NCBI GenBank assembly: GCA_035316325.1
Contig: DATHJB010000051.1
Span: forward strand, 1 to 52,577
DNA length: 52,577 nt
DNA from: Acidimicrobiales bacterium
Lineage (GTDB): Bacteria; Actinomycetota; Acidimicrobiia; Acidimicrobiales; VFJN01
Reading direction: 5' to 3'
In this document: piece by piece, positions 26,720 through 34,444 of the stretch
Numbering within the stretch: position 1 is the stretch's first letter
Layout: every line of letters starts with the position of its first letter
Translations under genes and position numbers: made by a program
The notes under the pieces: generated by a model
Databases searched by the model: none
What the model saw: the letters and a program-made list of their open reading frames with translations, nothing else
Told to the model about the DNA's origin: nothing

Positions 26720-27204
26720 CCCGCTCCCCTCCCGGTGAGGAACACCAGCTTGAACGTGCCGATCTGCAGCTCGTCGCCGTTCTCCAGCGGCGAGGAGTCG
26801 ACCCGCTCGCGGTTGACGTAGGTGCCGTTCAGCGACCCGGCGTCGTAGACGACGTACTGGCCGCCCTCGCGGCGGATCTCCACGTGGCGACGCGAGACGG
26901 TGATGTCGTCGAGGAAGATGTCGCTCTCGGGATGGCGGCCGGCCTGGACGACGTCCTTGTCGAGGGCGAACCGCGATCCGACGTTCGGGCCCCGCTTGAC
27001 CACGAGGAAGCCCACGCCTGCCGGGACCTCACCCAGCTCGAGCGCCAGCTCCTCGTCACCCTCGATCTCCGGAGCGAAGACGATGGTGGATGTCGTGCGG
27101 TCGGCACCCGACGGCGGAAGCAGCGCCGCCCCACACGACGAGCAGAAGTTCGAGCCTGGCGGGTTCCGGTGGCCACACTGGTTGCAGAAAAGATCCTCGG
27201 CCAC
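26716..27204 (-). CDS. Zinc-ribbon plus FHA-domain protein, GarA-like
   Basis: The 162 residues start with a zinc ribbon (Cys7, Cys10, Cys21, Cys24) followed by TTST at 37-40 in DRTTSTIVF, which resembles the ETTS phosphoacceptor motif of mycobacterial GarA/OdhI. A C-terminal FHA domain has GR (89-90), Ser94, SRRH (104-107) and NGT (126-128). In mycobacteria GarA, once phosphorylated by PknB/PknG, binds itself and stops inhibiting 2-oxoglutarate dehydrogenase while relieving glutamate metabolism enzymes. Between gcvH and an Rv1828-like MerR gene, the context matches Rv1827. The zinc ribbon is absent from mycobacterial GarA, so partners may differ. Confidence 0.88.
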   Translation of the reverse strand: MAEDLFCNQCGHRNPPGSNFCSSCGAALLPPSGADRTTSTIVFAPEIEGDEELALELGEVPAGVGFLVVKRGPNVGSRFALDKDVVQAGRHPESDIFLDDITVSRRHVEIRREGGQYVVYDAGSLNGTYVNRERVDSSPLENGDELQIGTFKLVFLTGRGAG

Positions 27205-27207
27205 GAA

Positions 27208-27588
27208 TCACCCCTCGATCAGCGCACGATAGCCCTCGGCATCGACGAGCTCCCCCACTTGATCCGGGTTGTCGAGCTCGATCACGAAGATCCAGCCCTC
27301 CCCATATGGATCCTCGTTCAGCCGATCGGGATTGTCCGACAGGTCCCCGTTGACCTCGACCACCGTGCCCGACACCGGCGCATAGATCTCGGACACCGAC
27401 TTGGTGGACTCCACCTCGCTGCAGGATTGCCCCTTGTCGACGTGGCTGCCGACCTCGGGGAGATCGACGAACACCACGTCGCCCAGGGCGTCCTGCGCGT
27501 AGTCGGTGATTCCCACACGTACCCGTCCGTCTTCGGTGCGCGCCCACTCGTGATCGGTCGAGTACCGGAGATCGTCGGGGATGTCCAT
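27208..27588 (-). CDS. gcvH: Glycine cleavage system H-protein (lipoyl carrier)
   Basis: H-protein shuttles the aminomethyl group between P-, T- and L-proteins on a lipoyl lysine. The 126 residues include YSTDHEWAR, VGITDYAQDALGDVVFVDLPEVG and the lipoylation site VESTKSVSE with Lys63. ATG 27588 matches the family start; in-frame sequence back to 27672 is extra and poorly supported. It is immediately followed (3 bases) by the FHA gene, so gcvH, FHA and MerR probably form one transcript, as gcvH-garA do in mycobacteria. Confidence 0.96.
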   Translation of the reverse strand: MDIPDDLRYSTDHEWARTEDGRVRVGITDYAQDALGDVVFVDLPEVGSHVDKGQSCSEVESTKSVSEIYAPVSGTVVEVNGDLSDNPDRLNEDPYGEGWIFVIELDNPDQVGELVDAEGYRALIEG

Positions 27589-27740
27589 GGGTGCGCAGGC
27601 TAGCGAATGGGTGCAAGTCACCAGGGACTCGGCGGGCGTCGTGGCGGGCATGGGGTCGCACCTTCGCGGCACCCGCGCAAAAACATCGCAAAATCAACGG
27701 TTATCTGGACGCAGCGGGGTTGCGCTCGCCCTCCGCGAGC
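27589..27740. other. Intergenic region upstream of gcvH
   Basis: There is no ORF. It contains the most AT-rich short stretch of the neighbourhood (27676-27713, with runs of A and T), a likely location for the gcvH promoter. I searched for the two conserved glycine-riboswitch aptamer motifs and did not find them. A weak hairpin, CTCCGC/GCGGAG, overlaps the end of the upstream gene at 27731-27749. Confidence 0.4.
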
Positions 27741-30230
27741 TCAGCGGAGCAGCTGGCGAATGCGCCGGGCGTACTCCTGGACCAGCCGGCGGGCGCCCGC
27801 TTCGTCGAGCGCCTCGGCCCACACGTGGGTCACCGGCTCCTCCGGGTCGGGCAGGGCCAGCGCCCAGCCGTCGTCGTGGAGCACCCGCACGCCGTCGACC
27901 AACTCCACCTGCCGGTCCTTCGACAGCTCCACCAGCGAGCGCATGACCGCGCCCTTCTGCTCCCACGGCGTCACCACGGTCTCGTGGGCGATGTGGACCG
28001 CCGGCAGGCTGCCCACCACCTTCGAGAGGGCGATGCCGTCGCTCGCCAGCAGCTCCAGCAGCTTCACCAGGGCGGCGGCGGCGTCGAACGAGGGCAGGAA
28101 CGCCGGCAGGATGAAGCCGCCGTTGGTGCTGGCCGCGAAGGCCACGCCCTTCTTGGCCGCCGCGGCCATCAGCGCCGAGTTCGACAGCTTGGTGCGGATC
28201 ACCTCGACGCCGTGCTCCCGGGCCAGCTCCTCGGCGCGCATGGTCGCCACCAGGGGCAGGGCGATCGCGGTCCCCGGCTCCAGCGAGCCCGACATGAGCG
28301 ACACGAACGCCAGCAGCGACTGGACGTCGTCGAGGACGCGGCCGGTGTCGTCGATCAGCATCAGGTGCTCGCCGTCGGGGTCGATCACCGCCCCGAGGTG
28401 GGCGCCCGACGCCCGCACCAGCCGGGCGACGTAGGCGGCGTGCTCGTCGCGCTTCCAGTCCATGGCGCCGCTAGTGGAGGCATAGGGGTTGACCGCCAGG
28501 ACGTCGGCGTTCAGCCGGGCCAGCACGTTGGGCATCACGAACGACGTGGCGCCGTAGGCGTAGTCGAGCACCACCTTGAACCCGGCGCGGCTGATGCGCT
28601 CGACGTCGACGGTGGCCTCGATGGCGGCGCTGTAGTGCTCCAGGTGGCGGGGCGGGAAGCCGATGTCGCCGATCTCGCCGGGGAACACCCGGCGGAAGTC
28701 CTCCCGCAGGAACAGGCGCTCGATCTTGCGCTGGCCGGCCTCGGTGATGTCGGCGCCGTTGGTGTCGAAGAAGCGGATGACCACCGACTGCGGGTCGCTC
28801 TCCACCAGCCGGATGGTCAGGGCGCCGGCGGCGTCGGGGCTGCGGGCGGCGAAGCGGGTGACCGGCACCGAGGCGACCTCGAGGTCGCGGGCGTTGACCC
28901 CCGCGGCGTTGAGGCCCGCCATGGCGGCCCGCTTCAGCATCCGCGACGACCGGCTGGAGTCGCGGGAGGTCACCACCGTGGCGTCCTTCTTCAGGGTGGT
29001 GGCGTAGGCCATCGCCACCCTGGTGGCCAGCTCGGGGGTGACGTCGACGTTGGAGAGGCCGGCCACGCCGAAGCGGCCGAACAGGCTGCGGGCGCCCCGC
29101 GACTCCCACACGATCGACGAGTTGATGATCGCCCGCGCCTCGACGGTCTTGAAGGGGTACACCTTCACCCCGGCGCTGAGCACGGCCTGGTCGCCGACGA
29201 AGCACTCGTCGCCCAGGACCACGCCCTCCTCGGCCCGCACGCCGTTGCGCAGGTCGCAGGCCCGGCCGACGGTGGCGCCCCGCAGGCGCACGCCCTCGCC
29301 GATGTAGGTGTTGTCGTGGACGATGCTGCGCTGGAGGTCGGCCCCGCCCCGGACGCGCACGTTGGTGCCGAGCACCGTGTACTCCCCCAGCCGGGCGGTG
29401 GCCTCGATCCGGCAGTAGTCGCCGATGATGGCGGGGCCGACGACCTCGGCGTCCGGGTGGATCTCGGCGCCCTCGCCGATGTACACGCCGTCGCTGATCT
29501 CGAAGCCGGGGACGTCGATCGTCACCTTGCCGTCGAGCACGTCCTTGTGGGCCCGCTGGTAGGCCTCGAGGGTGCCGACGTCCTCCCAGTAGCCCTCGGC
29601 GACGGCGCCGAACAGCGGCTTGCCGGCCTCCAGGATCTTGGGGAACACCTCGGAGGAGAAGTCGACCGAGCGGTCGGGCGCGATGTAGTCGAAGACCTCC
29701 GGCTCCAGCACGAAGATCCCGGTGTTGATGGTGTCGCTGAACACCTGGCCCCACGTGGGCTTCTCCAGGAAGCGCTCGATGCTGCCGTCCTCGCGGGTGA
29801 TGACGATGCCGAACTCGAGCGGGTTCTCCACCGGGGTCAGCCCGATGGTCGCGAGCGCACCCTTCTCCTCGTGGAACGCCATGATCGAGCCCAGGTCGAT
29901 GTCGGTGACGACGTCGCCGGAGATCACCAGGAAGCGCTCGGTCAGCACGTCCATGGCGTTGCGGACCGACCCGGCCGTGCCCAGCGGCGTCTCCTCGGTG
30001 GCGTACGACATGCGCACGCCCAGCTCGGAGCCGTCGCCGAAGTAGTTGCGGATGTGGTTCGCCAGGAAGGCGACCGTCACGACGATCTCGTCGACCCCGT
30101 GCTCCTTGAGCAGGTTGACGATGTGCTCCATCATCGGGCGGTTCGCCACGGGCATCATCGGTTTGGGCGCGTTCGAGGTGAGGGGCCTGAGCCTGGTGCC
30201 CTCACCTCCGGCCATGATCACGGCCTTCAT
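27741..30230 (-). CDS. Mannose-1-phosphate guanylyltransferase-like / phosphomannomutase-like fusion protein
   Basis: The 829 residues carry a nucleotidyltransferase domain (GGEGTRLRPLT at 8-18, then ISGDVVTDIDL and GYWEDVGTLEAY), a left-handed beta-helix region (GVYIGEGAEIHPDAEVVGPAIIG and following hexapeptide repeats) and a C-terminal phosphohexomutase-type region. In the last part the phosphoserine loop TASHNP is not recognisable, the metal loop reads DPDGEH instead of DGDxDR, and the sugar-binding GEQSGH loop is missing. This architecture is known in cyanobacteria and actinobacteria with similar degeneracy. The first domain likely makes GDP-mannose or a related sugar nucleotide; the mutase-like part may be inactive. 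It lies 10 bases downstream of pgsA. Confidence 0.9.
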   Translation of the reverse strand: MKAVIMAGGEGTRLRPLTSNAPKPMMPVANRPMMEHIVNLLKEHGVDEIVVTVAFLANHIRNYFGDGSELGVRMSYATEETPLGTAGSVRNAMDVLTERFLVISGDVVTDIDLGSIMAFHEEKGALATIGLTPVENPLEFGIVITREDGSIERFLEKPTWGQVFSDTINTGIFVLEPEVFDYIAPDRSVDFSSEVFPKILEAGKPLFGAVAEGYWEDVGTLEAYQRAHKDVLDGKVTIDVPGFEISDGVYIGEGAEIHPDAEVVGPAIIGDYCRIEATARLGEYTVLGTNVRVRGGADLQRSIVHDNTYIGEGVRLRGATVGRACDLRNGVRAEEGVVLGDECFVGDQAVLSAGVKVYPFKTVEARAIINSSIVWESRGARSLFGRFGVAGLSNVDVTPELATRVAMAYATTLKKDATVVTSRDSSRSSRMLKRAAMAGLNAAGVNARDLEVASVPVTRFAARSPDAAGALTIRLVESDPQSVVIRFFDTNGADITEAGQRKIERLFLREDFRRVFPGEIGDIGFPPRHLEHYSAAIEATVDVERISRAGFKVVLDYAYGATSFVMPNVLARLNADVLAVNPYASTSGAMDWKRDEHAAYVARLVRASGAHLGAVIDPDGEHLMLIDDTGRVLDDVQSLLAFVSLMSGSLEPGTAIALPLVATMRAEELAREHGVEVIRTKLSNSALMAAAAKKGVAFAASTNGGFILPAFLPSFDAAAALVKLLELLASDGIALSKVVGSLPAVHIAHETVVTPWEQKGAVMRSLVELSKDRQVELVDGVRVLHDDGWALALPDPEEPVTHVWAEALDEAGARRLVQEYARRIRQLLR

Positions 30231-30240
30231 GGGAAGGAAC

Positions 30241-30855
30241 CTACCCCCTTGCTGCCCTTCCCTCCGAGAGCGCGCTCCGCGCGAGCGGGACGTACAGGGC
30301 GGCGGCGTAGAGGCTGAACGCCAAACCCGGGATCCCGGCGACCCAGGCCAGGTCGAAGGCGGTGTCGGCCCACGAGACGGTCGACTCGGACGCGAGGAAG
30401 AGCGGGAACGCGACCATCAGCCCGAAGGTCCCGGCCTTGCCGAACCAGGTCACGTCGATGCGTTTCGCGCCCAGCGCGGCGAGAAGAATCGTGGCTCCGC
30501 CGACGAGGAGCTCGCGGGTGAGGACCACCACGGCGAACCACGTGGGCACCGACCCGTCGATCAGGATCCCGCCCGCGCCCAGGAAGAACAGCAGGCGGTC
30601 GGCCACGGGATCGAGGACCTTGCCCAGCTCGCTGGTCTGGTGCAGGTGGCGGGCCAGGTAGCCGTCCACCCAGTCGGTGATGCCGAGCGCAGCCAGGAGC
30701 AGGGCGGCGGCCAGCCGGTCCTCGGCGCCGAACAGCAGCCAGAGGAACACCGGCAGGCAGACCAGGCGCACCACGGTGACGACGTTGGGCAGCGTCATCA
30801 GACGATCGGTCGACTCGGTCGACTCCGTCGGCTCGATGGCGGGCCCGTCCTGCAT
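30241..30855 (-). CDS. CDP-alcohol phosphatidyltransferase (PgsA-like)
   Basis: This 204-residue membrane enzyme transfers a phosphatidyl group from CDP-diacylglycerol to an alcohol such as glycerol-3-phosphate. The catalytic motif D-x2-DG-x2-AR-x8-G-x3-D-x3-D is complete: Asp61, Asp64-Gly65, Ala68-Arg69, Gly78, Asp82, Asp86. About five membrane segments surround it. ATG 30855 is chosen; the frame remains open far upstream but there it is antisense to other genes. In mycobacteria the corresponding locus holds pgsA2 (Rv1822), whose exact product is debated; phosphatidylglycerophosphate synthase is the default. It is co-transcribed with the nucleotidyltransferase fusion and divergent from a HIT gene. 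Confidence 0.88.
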   Translation of the reverse strand: MQDGPAIEPTESTESTDRLMTLPNVVTVVRLVCLPVFLWLLFGAEDRLAAALLLAALGITDWVDGYLARHLHQTSELGKVLDPVADRLLFFLGAGGILIDGSVPTWFAVVVLTRELLVGGATILLAALGAKRIDVTWFGKAGTFGLMVAFPLFLASESTVSWADTAFDLAWVAGIPGLAFSLYAAALYVPLARSALSEGRAARG

Positions 30856-30891
30856 CGGGCGGGAGACTACGCAGGAATAACGTGTCCAACC

Positions 30892-31320
30892 ATGCCGACC
30901 CTGTTCACGCGCATCATCGACGGCGAGATCCCCGGGCGCTTCGTGTGGAAGGACGAGGCGGCGGTCGGGTTCCTGACCATCGCCCCGATCACGCCCGGCC
31001 ACGTGCTGGTGGTGCCGCGCGAGGAGGTCGACCACTGGCTCGACCTGTCGCCCGACCTGGCCGCGCACCTCATGCAGGTGGCCCAGGTGGTGGGCCAGGC
31101 GCAGATGGCGGCGTTCTCCCCCAAGCGAGTGGGGCTCATCGTCGCCGGCCTGGAGGTGCCGCACTGCCACCTCCACCTGGTGCCGATCGACTCCGAGGCC
31201 GACCTGTCGTTCGCCAAGGCTGACCACTCCCCCGCCCCGGAGGCGCTCGACGACGCGGCCGCGCGGCTGCGGGAGTCGCTCCGCACCGCCGGCCGGGGCG
31301 AGCACGTGCCGGACGCCTAG
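30892..31320 (+). CDS. HIT family hydrolase/phosphorylase
   Basis: This 142-residue HIT protein starts with FTRIIDGEIPGRFVWKDE and PITPGHVLVVPREEVDHW. The histidine triad is HCHLHLVP, with His91, His93 and His95. Members hydrolyse or phosphorolyse nucleotide conjugates such as adenosine phosphoramidates or diadenosine polyphosphates. It is divergent from pgsA with only 36 bases between starts, so promoters overlap. Its TAG stop shares CTAG with the convergent SRAP gene. A HIT gene next to a CDP-alcohol transferase also occurs in mycobacteria (Rv2613c and pgsA1), though there in tandem. Confidence 0.92.
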   Translation: MPTLFTRIIDGEIPGRFVWKDEAAVGFLTIAPITPGHVLVVPREEVDHWLDLSPDLAAHLMQVAQVVGQAQMAAFSPKRVGLIVAGLEVPHCHLHLVPIDSEADLSFAKADHSPAPEALDDAAARLRESLRTAGRGEHVPDA

Positions 31321-32069
31321 AGTAGCGGCGGGTCGTCGTCGGCCGAGGGCTCGTAGGGGTCGATCAGCTCCGGGCCCTTGTTGCGCACCGAGTTCACCTC
31401 GGTGGAGACCGGGTGCATCGTGATGATCGACGTCGGGGCCGGCACCAGCAGCTGGCCCAGCGTCTCGACGTCGTCGTTGGCCGGGTCGAGCCACTCCGCC
31501 CACTTCGACGCCGGCAGGATCACCGGCATCCGGTCGTGGATCTTCGCCATCGTCTCGTTGGGCGTGGTGGTGATGATGGTGGCCGACCGCAGCGGCGACT
31601 CGTCCGCCTCGGTGGTCGTCGGCGGGGCGGCGTCGCCCTCGACCTTCTCGCGCTTGGGCCGCCACACCTCCCACAGGCCGGCGAAGGCCAGGGGCTCGTC
31701 GTTGGGGTTGTGGATGTAGTGGGGCTGCTTGCGCTTCTGCCCCTCGATCTTCTGCCACTCGTAGAAGCCGTCGACCGGGATGATGCAGCGCCGCCGCTTG
31801 AACGCCGCCCGGTAGGCGTTCTTGGTGGCGATGCCCTCGGCCCGGGCGTTGATCATCTTGGAGCCGATCTTCGGGTCCTTCGCCCAGCTGGGCACCAGGC
31901 CCCAGTGGAAGGCCTCGACCTTGCGGATGCCGCCGTCCTCGGTGACCGCGTAGATGTCGTTGGTGGGCGCCACGTTGAACGACGCCTCCAGGTCGATGTC
32001 CGGCCCCTCGGCGTCGAAGTACCGGGCGATCTCGTCGGGCGGCGAGGCGGAGACGAAGCGGCCACACAT
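31317..32069 (-). CDS. SRAP domain protein (HMCES/YedK-like abasic-site sensor)
   Basis: SRAP proteins covalently trap abasic sites in single-stranded DNA through Cys2 and shield them. Here Cys2 follows the initiator Met, as required after Met removal, and the other active-site residues are visible: Asn74 (MINARAE), Glu104 (GFYEWQ) and His178 (HDRMPV). The usual FNVAPT, HWGLVPSWA and CIIPVDGFYEW motifs are present. At 250 residues the length is normal, with a Glu/Thr-rich insert around 142-160. It is convergent with the HIT gene, sharing a CTAG stop. In other bacteria the family is linked to the SOS response; no LexA box was recognised here. Confidence 0.93.
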   Translation of the reverse strand: MCGRFVSASPPDEIARYFDAEGPDIDLEASFNVAPTNDIYAVTEDGGIRKVEAFHWGLVPSWAKDPKIGSKMINARAEGIATKNAYRAAFKRRRCIIPVDGFYEWQKIEGQKRKQPHYIHNPNDEPLAFAGLWEVWRPKREKVEGDAAPPTTTEADESPLRSATIITTTPNETMAKIHDRMPVILPASKWAEWLDPANDDVETLGQLLVPAPTSIITMHPVSTEVNSVRNKGPELIDPYEPSADDDPPLL

Positions 32070-32091
32070 GGCTCCGGACCCTACCGGGCCG

Positions 32092-32775
32092 TCAGGAACC
32101 GGCGAGCGACGCGGCCACGGCGTCGACCAGCACGGGGAGCGCCCGGAAGCCGGCCTCCGCGTCGGCCACGTCGTCGGGCACGGTCAGGGACACCCCGAAG
32201 CCGCCGTCGACCCAGACGAGCTGGGTGGCACCGTCGCGGGCGACGGCGAGCACGTGATCGCCGTCGAGGCCCGGCGCCTCGCCGTCGACCTCCTCGATCT
32301 CGTCGTCGTTCAGCTCGGCGCCCCGGCGCATGTCCTGGAGCACCTCGGCCCGGTCGCCGTCGAGGGTGCCGGCGTTCACGCCGACGTTCTCGTCGACGCC
32401 GGCAAGGCTGATGGGGCAGACGAGCAGCTCACGGTCGTCGGGCGGACCACTGATGAAGCCGTCGCCGGCCAGCTCGGCGCCGTCGGGATCGTCGACACCC
32501 AGGGCGTCGGCGACGGCGACGGCCCCCGCCTCGTCGAGCACGAAGCAGCCCGTCTCCGCCACGCCCCGCGTGAAGTCCTCCTGCCGGTCGCTGCCGGCTG
32601 CCTCGTAGGCCTCCTCGGCCGCAGCGTTGAAGGGCTCGACGAGGCTGGCGCCGTCCGGCTCGTCGACGCGCCCGCCGCTGTCGTCGTCGTCACCGGAGCA
32701 CGCCACGCCCGCCAGTGCCACCGTGAGTGCCACCAGCAGCGAGAACCGGACCGGTCGTGATCTTCTCGTCGACAT
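32092..32775 (-). CDS. Hypothetical lipoprotein
   Basis: The 227 residues begin with a lipoprotein signal (MSTRRSRPVRF, LLVALTVALAG, lipobox VAC with Cys26), then an acidic GDDDD linker. The mature part is strongly acidic and I do not recognise a domain. Two further cysteines (in TGCFVL and LVCPIS) could form a disulfide in the envelope. The gene stands alone, 22 bases beyond the SRAP start in the same direction, so it may be read into the SRAP gene. A strong hairpin lies just upstream of its start and belongs to the PhoX-like gene. Function unknown. Confidence 0.7.
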   Translation of the reverse strand: MSTRRSRPVRFSLLVALTVALAGVACSGDDDDSGGRVDEPDGASLVEPFNAAAEEAYEAAGSDRQEDFTRGVAETGCFVLDEAGAVAVADALGVDDPDGAELAGDGFISGPPDDRELLVCPISLAGVDENVGVNAGTLDGDRAEVLQDMRRGAELNDDEIEEVDGEAPGLDGDHVLAVARDGATQLVWVDGGFGVSLTVPDDVADAEAGFRALPVLVDAVAASLAGS

Positions 32776-32791
32776 GGCAGCCGACGGTAGT

Positions 32792-32823
32792 GCCGGTCGC
32801 GCCGACCGTTCGGCGCGACCGGC
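32792..32823. terminator. Terminator hairpin after the PhoX-like gene
   Basis: GCCGGTCGCGCCGA (32792-32805) and its exact reverse complement (32810-32823) form a 14-bp perfect stem with a CCGT loop, 10 bases past the stop of the PhoX-like gene on the minus strand. There is no U-tract. Confidence 0.8.
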
Positions 32824-32833
32824 GCACGTCGGG

Positions 32834-34234
32834 TCAGAGTCCCAGCTTGTGCCAGGGACCGGTGATGGCGAACGTGATCCCCGGGCTCTGCAGGTTCACG
32901 AACAGCCACTGGCCGTGCTTCGGCTCGAACGTGGCGCCGCACCACTCGGAGCCGGAGAAGTCGCCGACGAAGCCGCGCTCGCCGTTCAGCACCGCGGCGT
33001 TCTCCGCGAAGCGGAAGATCTGGCCCCGCTGGGTCAGGCCGTGCAGGTACTCGACACCGCTGCCGTCCTCGCAGAGGATCATCCCGCCGCGGGGGCTGAG
33101 GCAGATGTTGTCCGGCGCGTCGAGCACCTCGGGGCCGGGGCTGGAGAAGATCAGCTCCAACCGGCCGGTGCGCAGCGACAGGCTGAACACCTGGCCGTTG
33201 AACGGGCCGCCCGACGTGGTGACGAAGTACATCTTCCGGTCGTGGTACCAGATGCCCTCGAGCCGCTCGAACTGGGCGCCGCCCGCGACGATGCCCTGCT
33301 GGACCGTCGAGGTCTCACCCGGGCCCGGGTCCGGCTGGTCGACGTCGACCCAGTGCACCCGGCCGTAGTCGCGGGGGCCGGCATCGGCGTAGGTGACGTA
33401 CGAGGTATCGCCGATGGCCAGCATCTGCAGCTTCCCGTCGCCGGTGGGCCGGTGGCGGTACTTGGGGACGAACCGGTACAGGCCCGAGGGCGTGGAGTCC
33501 TCGGTCAGGTAGGTGATGTTCGTCTCCGGGTCGGTCGCGGTCGCCTCGTGCGAGAAGCGGCCCATCTGCCGGAGCGGCTCACCGGTCGCCGTGCCGTCGG
33601 CGGGCACGTCGAACACGTAGCCGTGGCGCACCGCGCCGTTGACCAGCGTGGTCTCCTCGCACGACAGCCACGAGCCCCACGGCGTCGGGCCACCGGCGCA
33701 GTTGCGGATGGTGCCGGACAGGCTGGCCCAGGAGTCGACGAACTCGCCGTCGTCGGTGTCGAACACCAGTGTGCTGGTGCCGCCGTTGGCCATCGGGTCG
33801 TAGGTCATGCCCTCGGCGAACGCGCCGCTGAGGCTGCCCTGCTCGTGGTTGCGGACGATGTGCACCAGCTCGCGGTCGCGGCCGCGCCGGCGGTCGTGAC
33901 CACCCCGCCCGTTGCGGACCCGGAACGCCGCCATCCCGTCGTGGGCCGACGGCGTGGCGATGCCGTCACCCATCGGGTCGCCGGTCCAGCCGTAGGTGGT
34001 GTAGTCGAAGCCCCTCGGCAGCTTGATGAGCTCCAGGCCGGTGGCGCGGTCCTTCACCGGCACCAGCTCGGGCGGCGACACCGGGCGGTGCGACCCGCCG
34101 CGGGTGCTGGCGCCGGCGCCTGTCGCCCCCAGCACGTCGATGCCCAGACCCGTGGTCACACCGGCCGCGGCCAGTGCGGACGCGCCCTTCAGGAGCGACC
34201 GGCGCCCCACGCCGGTCGATGTCAACTCAGTCAT
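32834..34234 (-). CDS. PhoX/DUF839 family phosphatase with Tat signal
   Basis: The 466 residues begin with a twin-arginine signal GRRSLLKGASALAAAG, predicting folded export. The rest is a beta-propeller of the DUF839/PhoX family: RGFDYTTYGWTGDPMGDG, RNHE, NCAGGPTPWGSWLSCEE, RFSHEA, YLTEDS, and DNICLSPRGGMILCEDG. In PhoX, such residues bind an iron/calcium cofactor and hydrolyse phosphate monoesters; the cluster-binding Cys (LSCEE) and Glu are present. It probably scavenges phosphate outside the cell, though many DUF839 proteins lack proof of activity. It is a single gene bounded by a strong terminator; about 210 bases upstream to the next gene show no recognised Pho-box. Confidence 0.88.
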   Translation of the reverse strand: MTELTSTGVGRRSLLKGASALAAAGVTTGLGIDVLGATGAGASTRGGSHRPVSPPELVPVKDRATGLELIKLPRGFDYTTYGWTGDPMGDGIATPSAHDGMAAFRVRNGRGGHDRRRGRDRELVHIVRNHEQGSLSGAFAEGMTYDPMANGGTSTLVFDTDDGEFVDSWASLSGTIRNCAGGPTPWGSWLSCEETTLVNGAVRHGYVFDVPADGTATGEPLRQMGRFSHEATATDPETNITYLTEDSTPSGLYRFVPKYRHRPTGDGKLQMLAIGDTSYVTYADAGPRDYGRVHWVDVDQPDPGPGETSTVQQGIVAGGAQFERLEGIWYHDRKMYFVTTSGGPFNGQVFSLSLRTGRLELIFSSPGPEVLDAPDNICLSPRGGMILCEDGSGVEYLHGLTQRGQIFRFAENAAVLNGERGFVGDFSGSEWCGATFEPKHGQWLFVNLQSPGITFAITGPWHKLGL

Positions 34235-34444
34235 TCCCCGTCTCCTCCAGGTCGGTTTCCACCCAACTCCGGAGGCGACCGTACGGGGCCCGATCGACCT
34301 CCCGGGAAGGACGGGAAGACGGTCGGGCCGCCGGCAGATGAACGCTCGGTGACCTGGCCCCGATCACGATCTTTATGAGTTCTTTGCCCCTGACCTGGGC
34401 TTCTTTACGTGCCCTTTGCAGGCCCACCCGTACCGTCCCGAGCG

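Noticed and set aside
27589-27740. Possible glycine riboswitch before gcvH
   Set aside because: The conserved aptamer elements and tandem arrangement are absent; only an AT-rich stretch and a weak hairpin are visible.
27591-30317. 908-codon plus-strand frame opposite the nucleotidyltransferase fusion
   Set aside because: Composition is repetitive Val/Gly/His/Asp without domain features; the minus strand encodes a complete recognised protein.
34235-34444. Possible c-di-AMP or potassium riboswitch before the transporter fusion
   Set aside because: No recognisable pseudo-symmetric core of the ydaO type; only short pyrimidine-rich runs are present.
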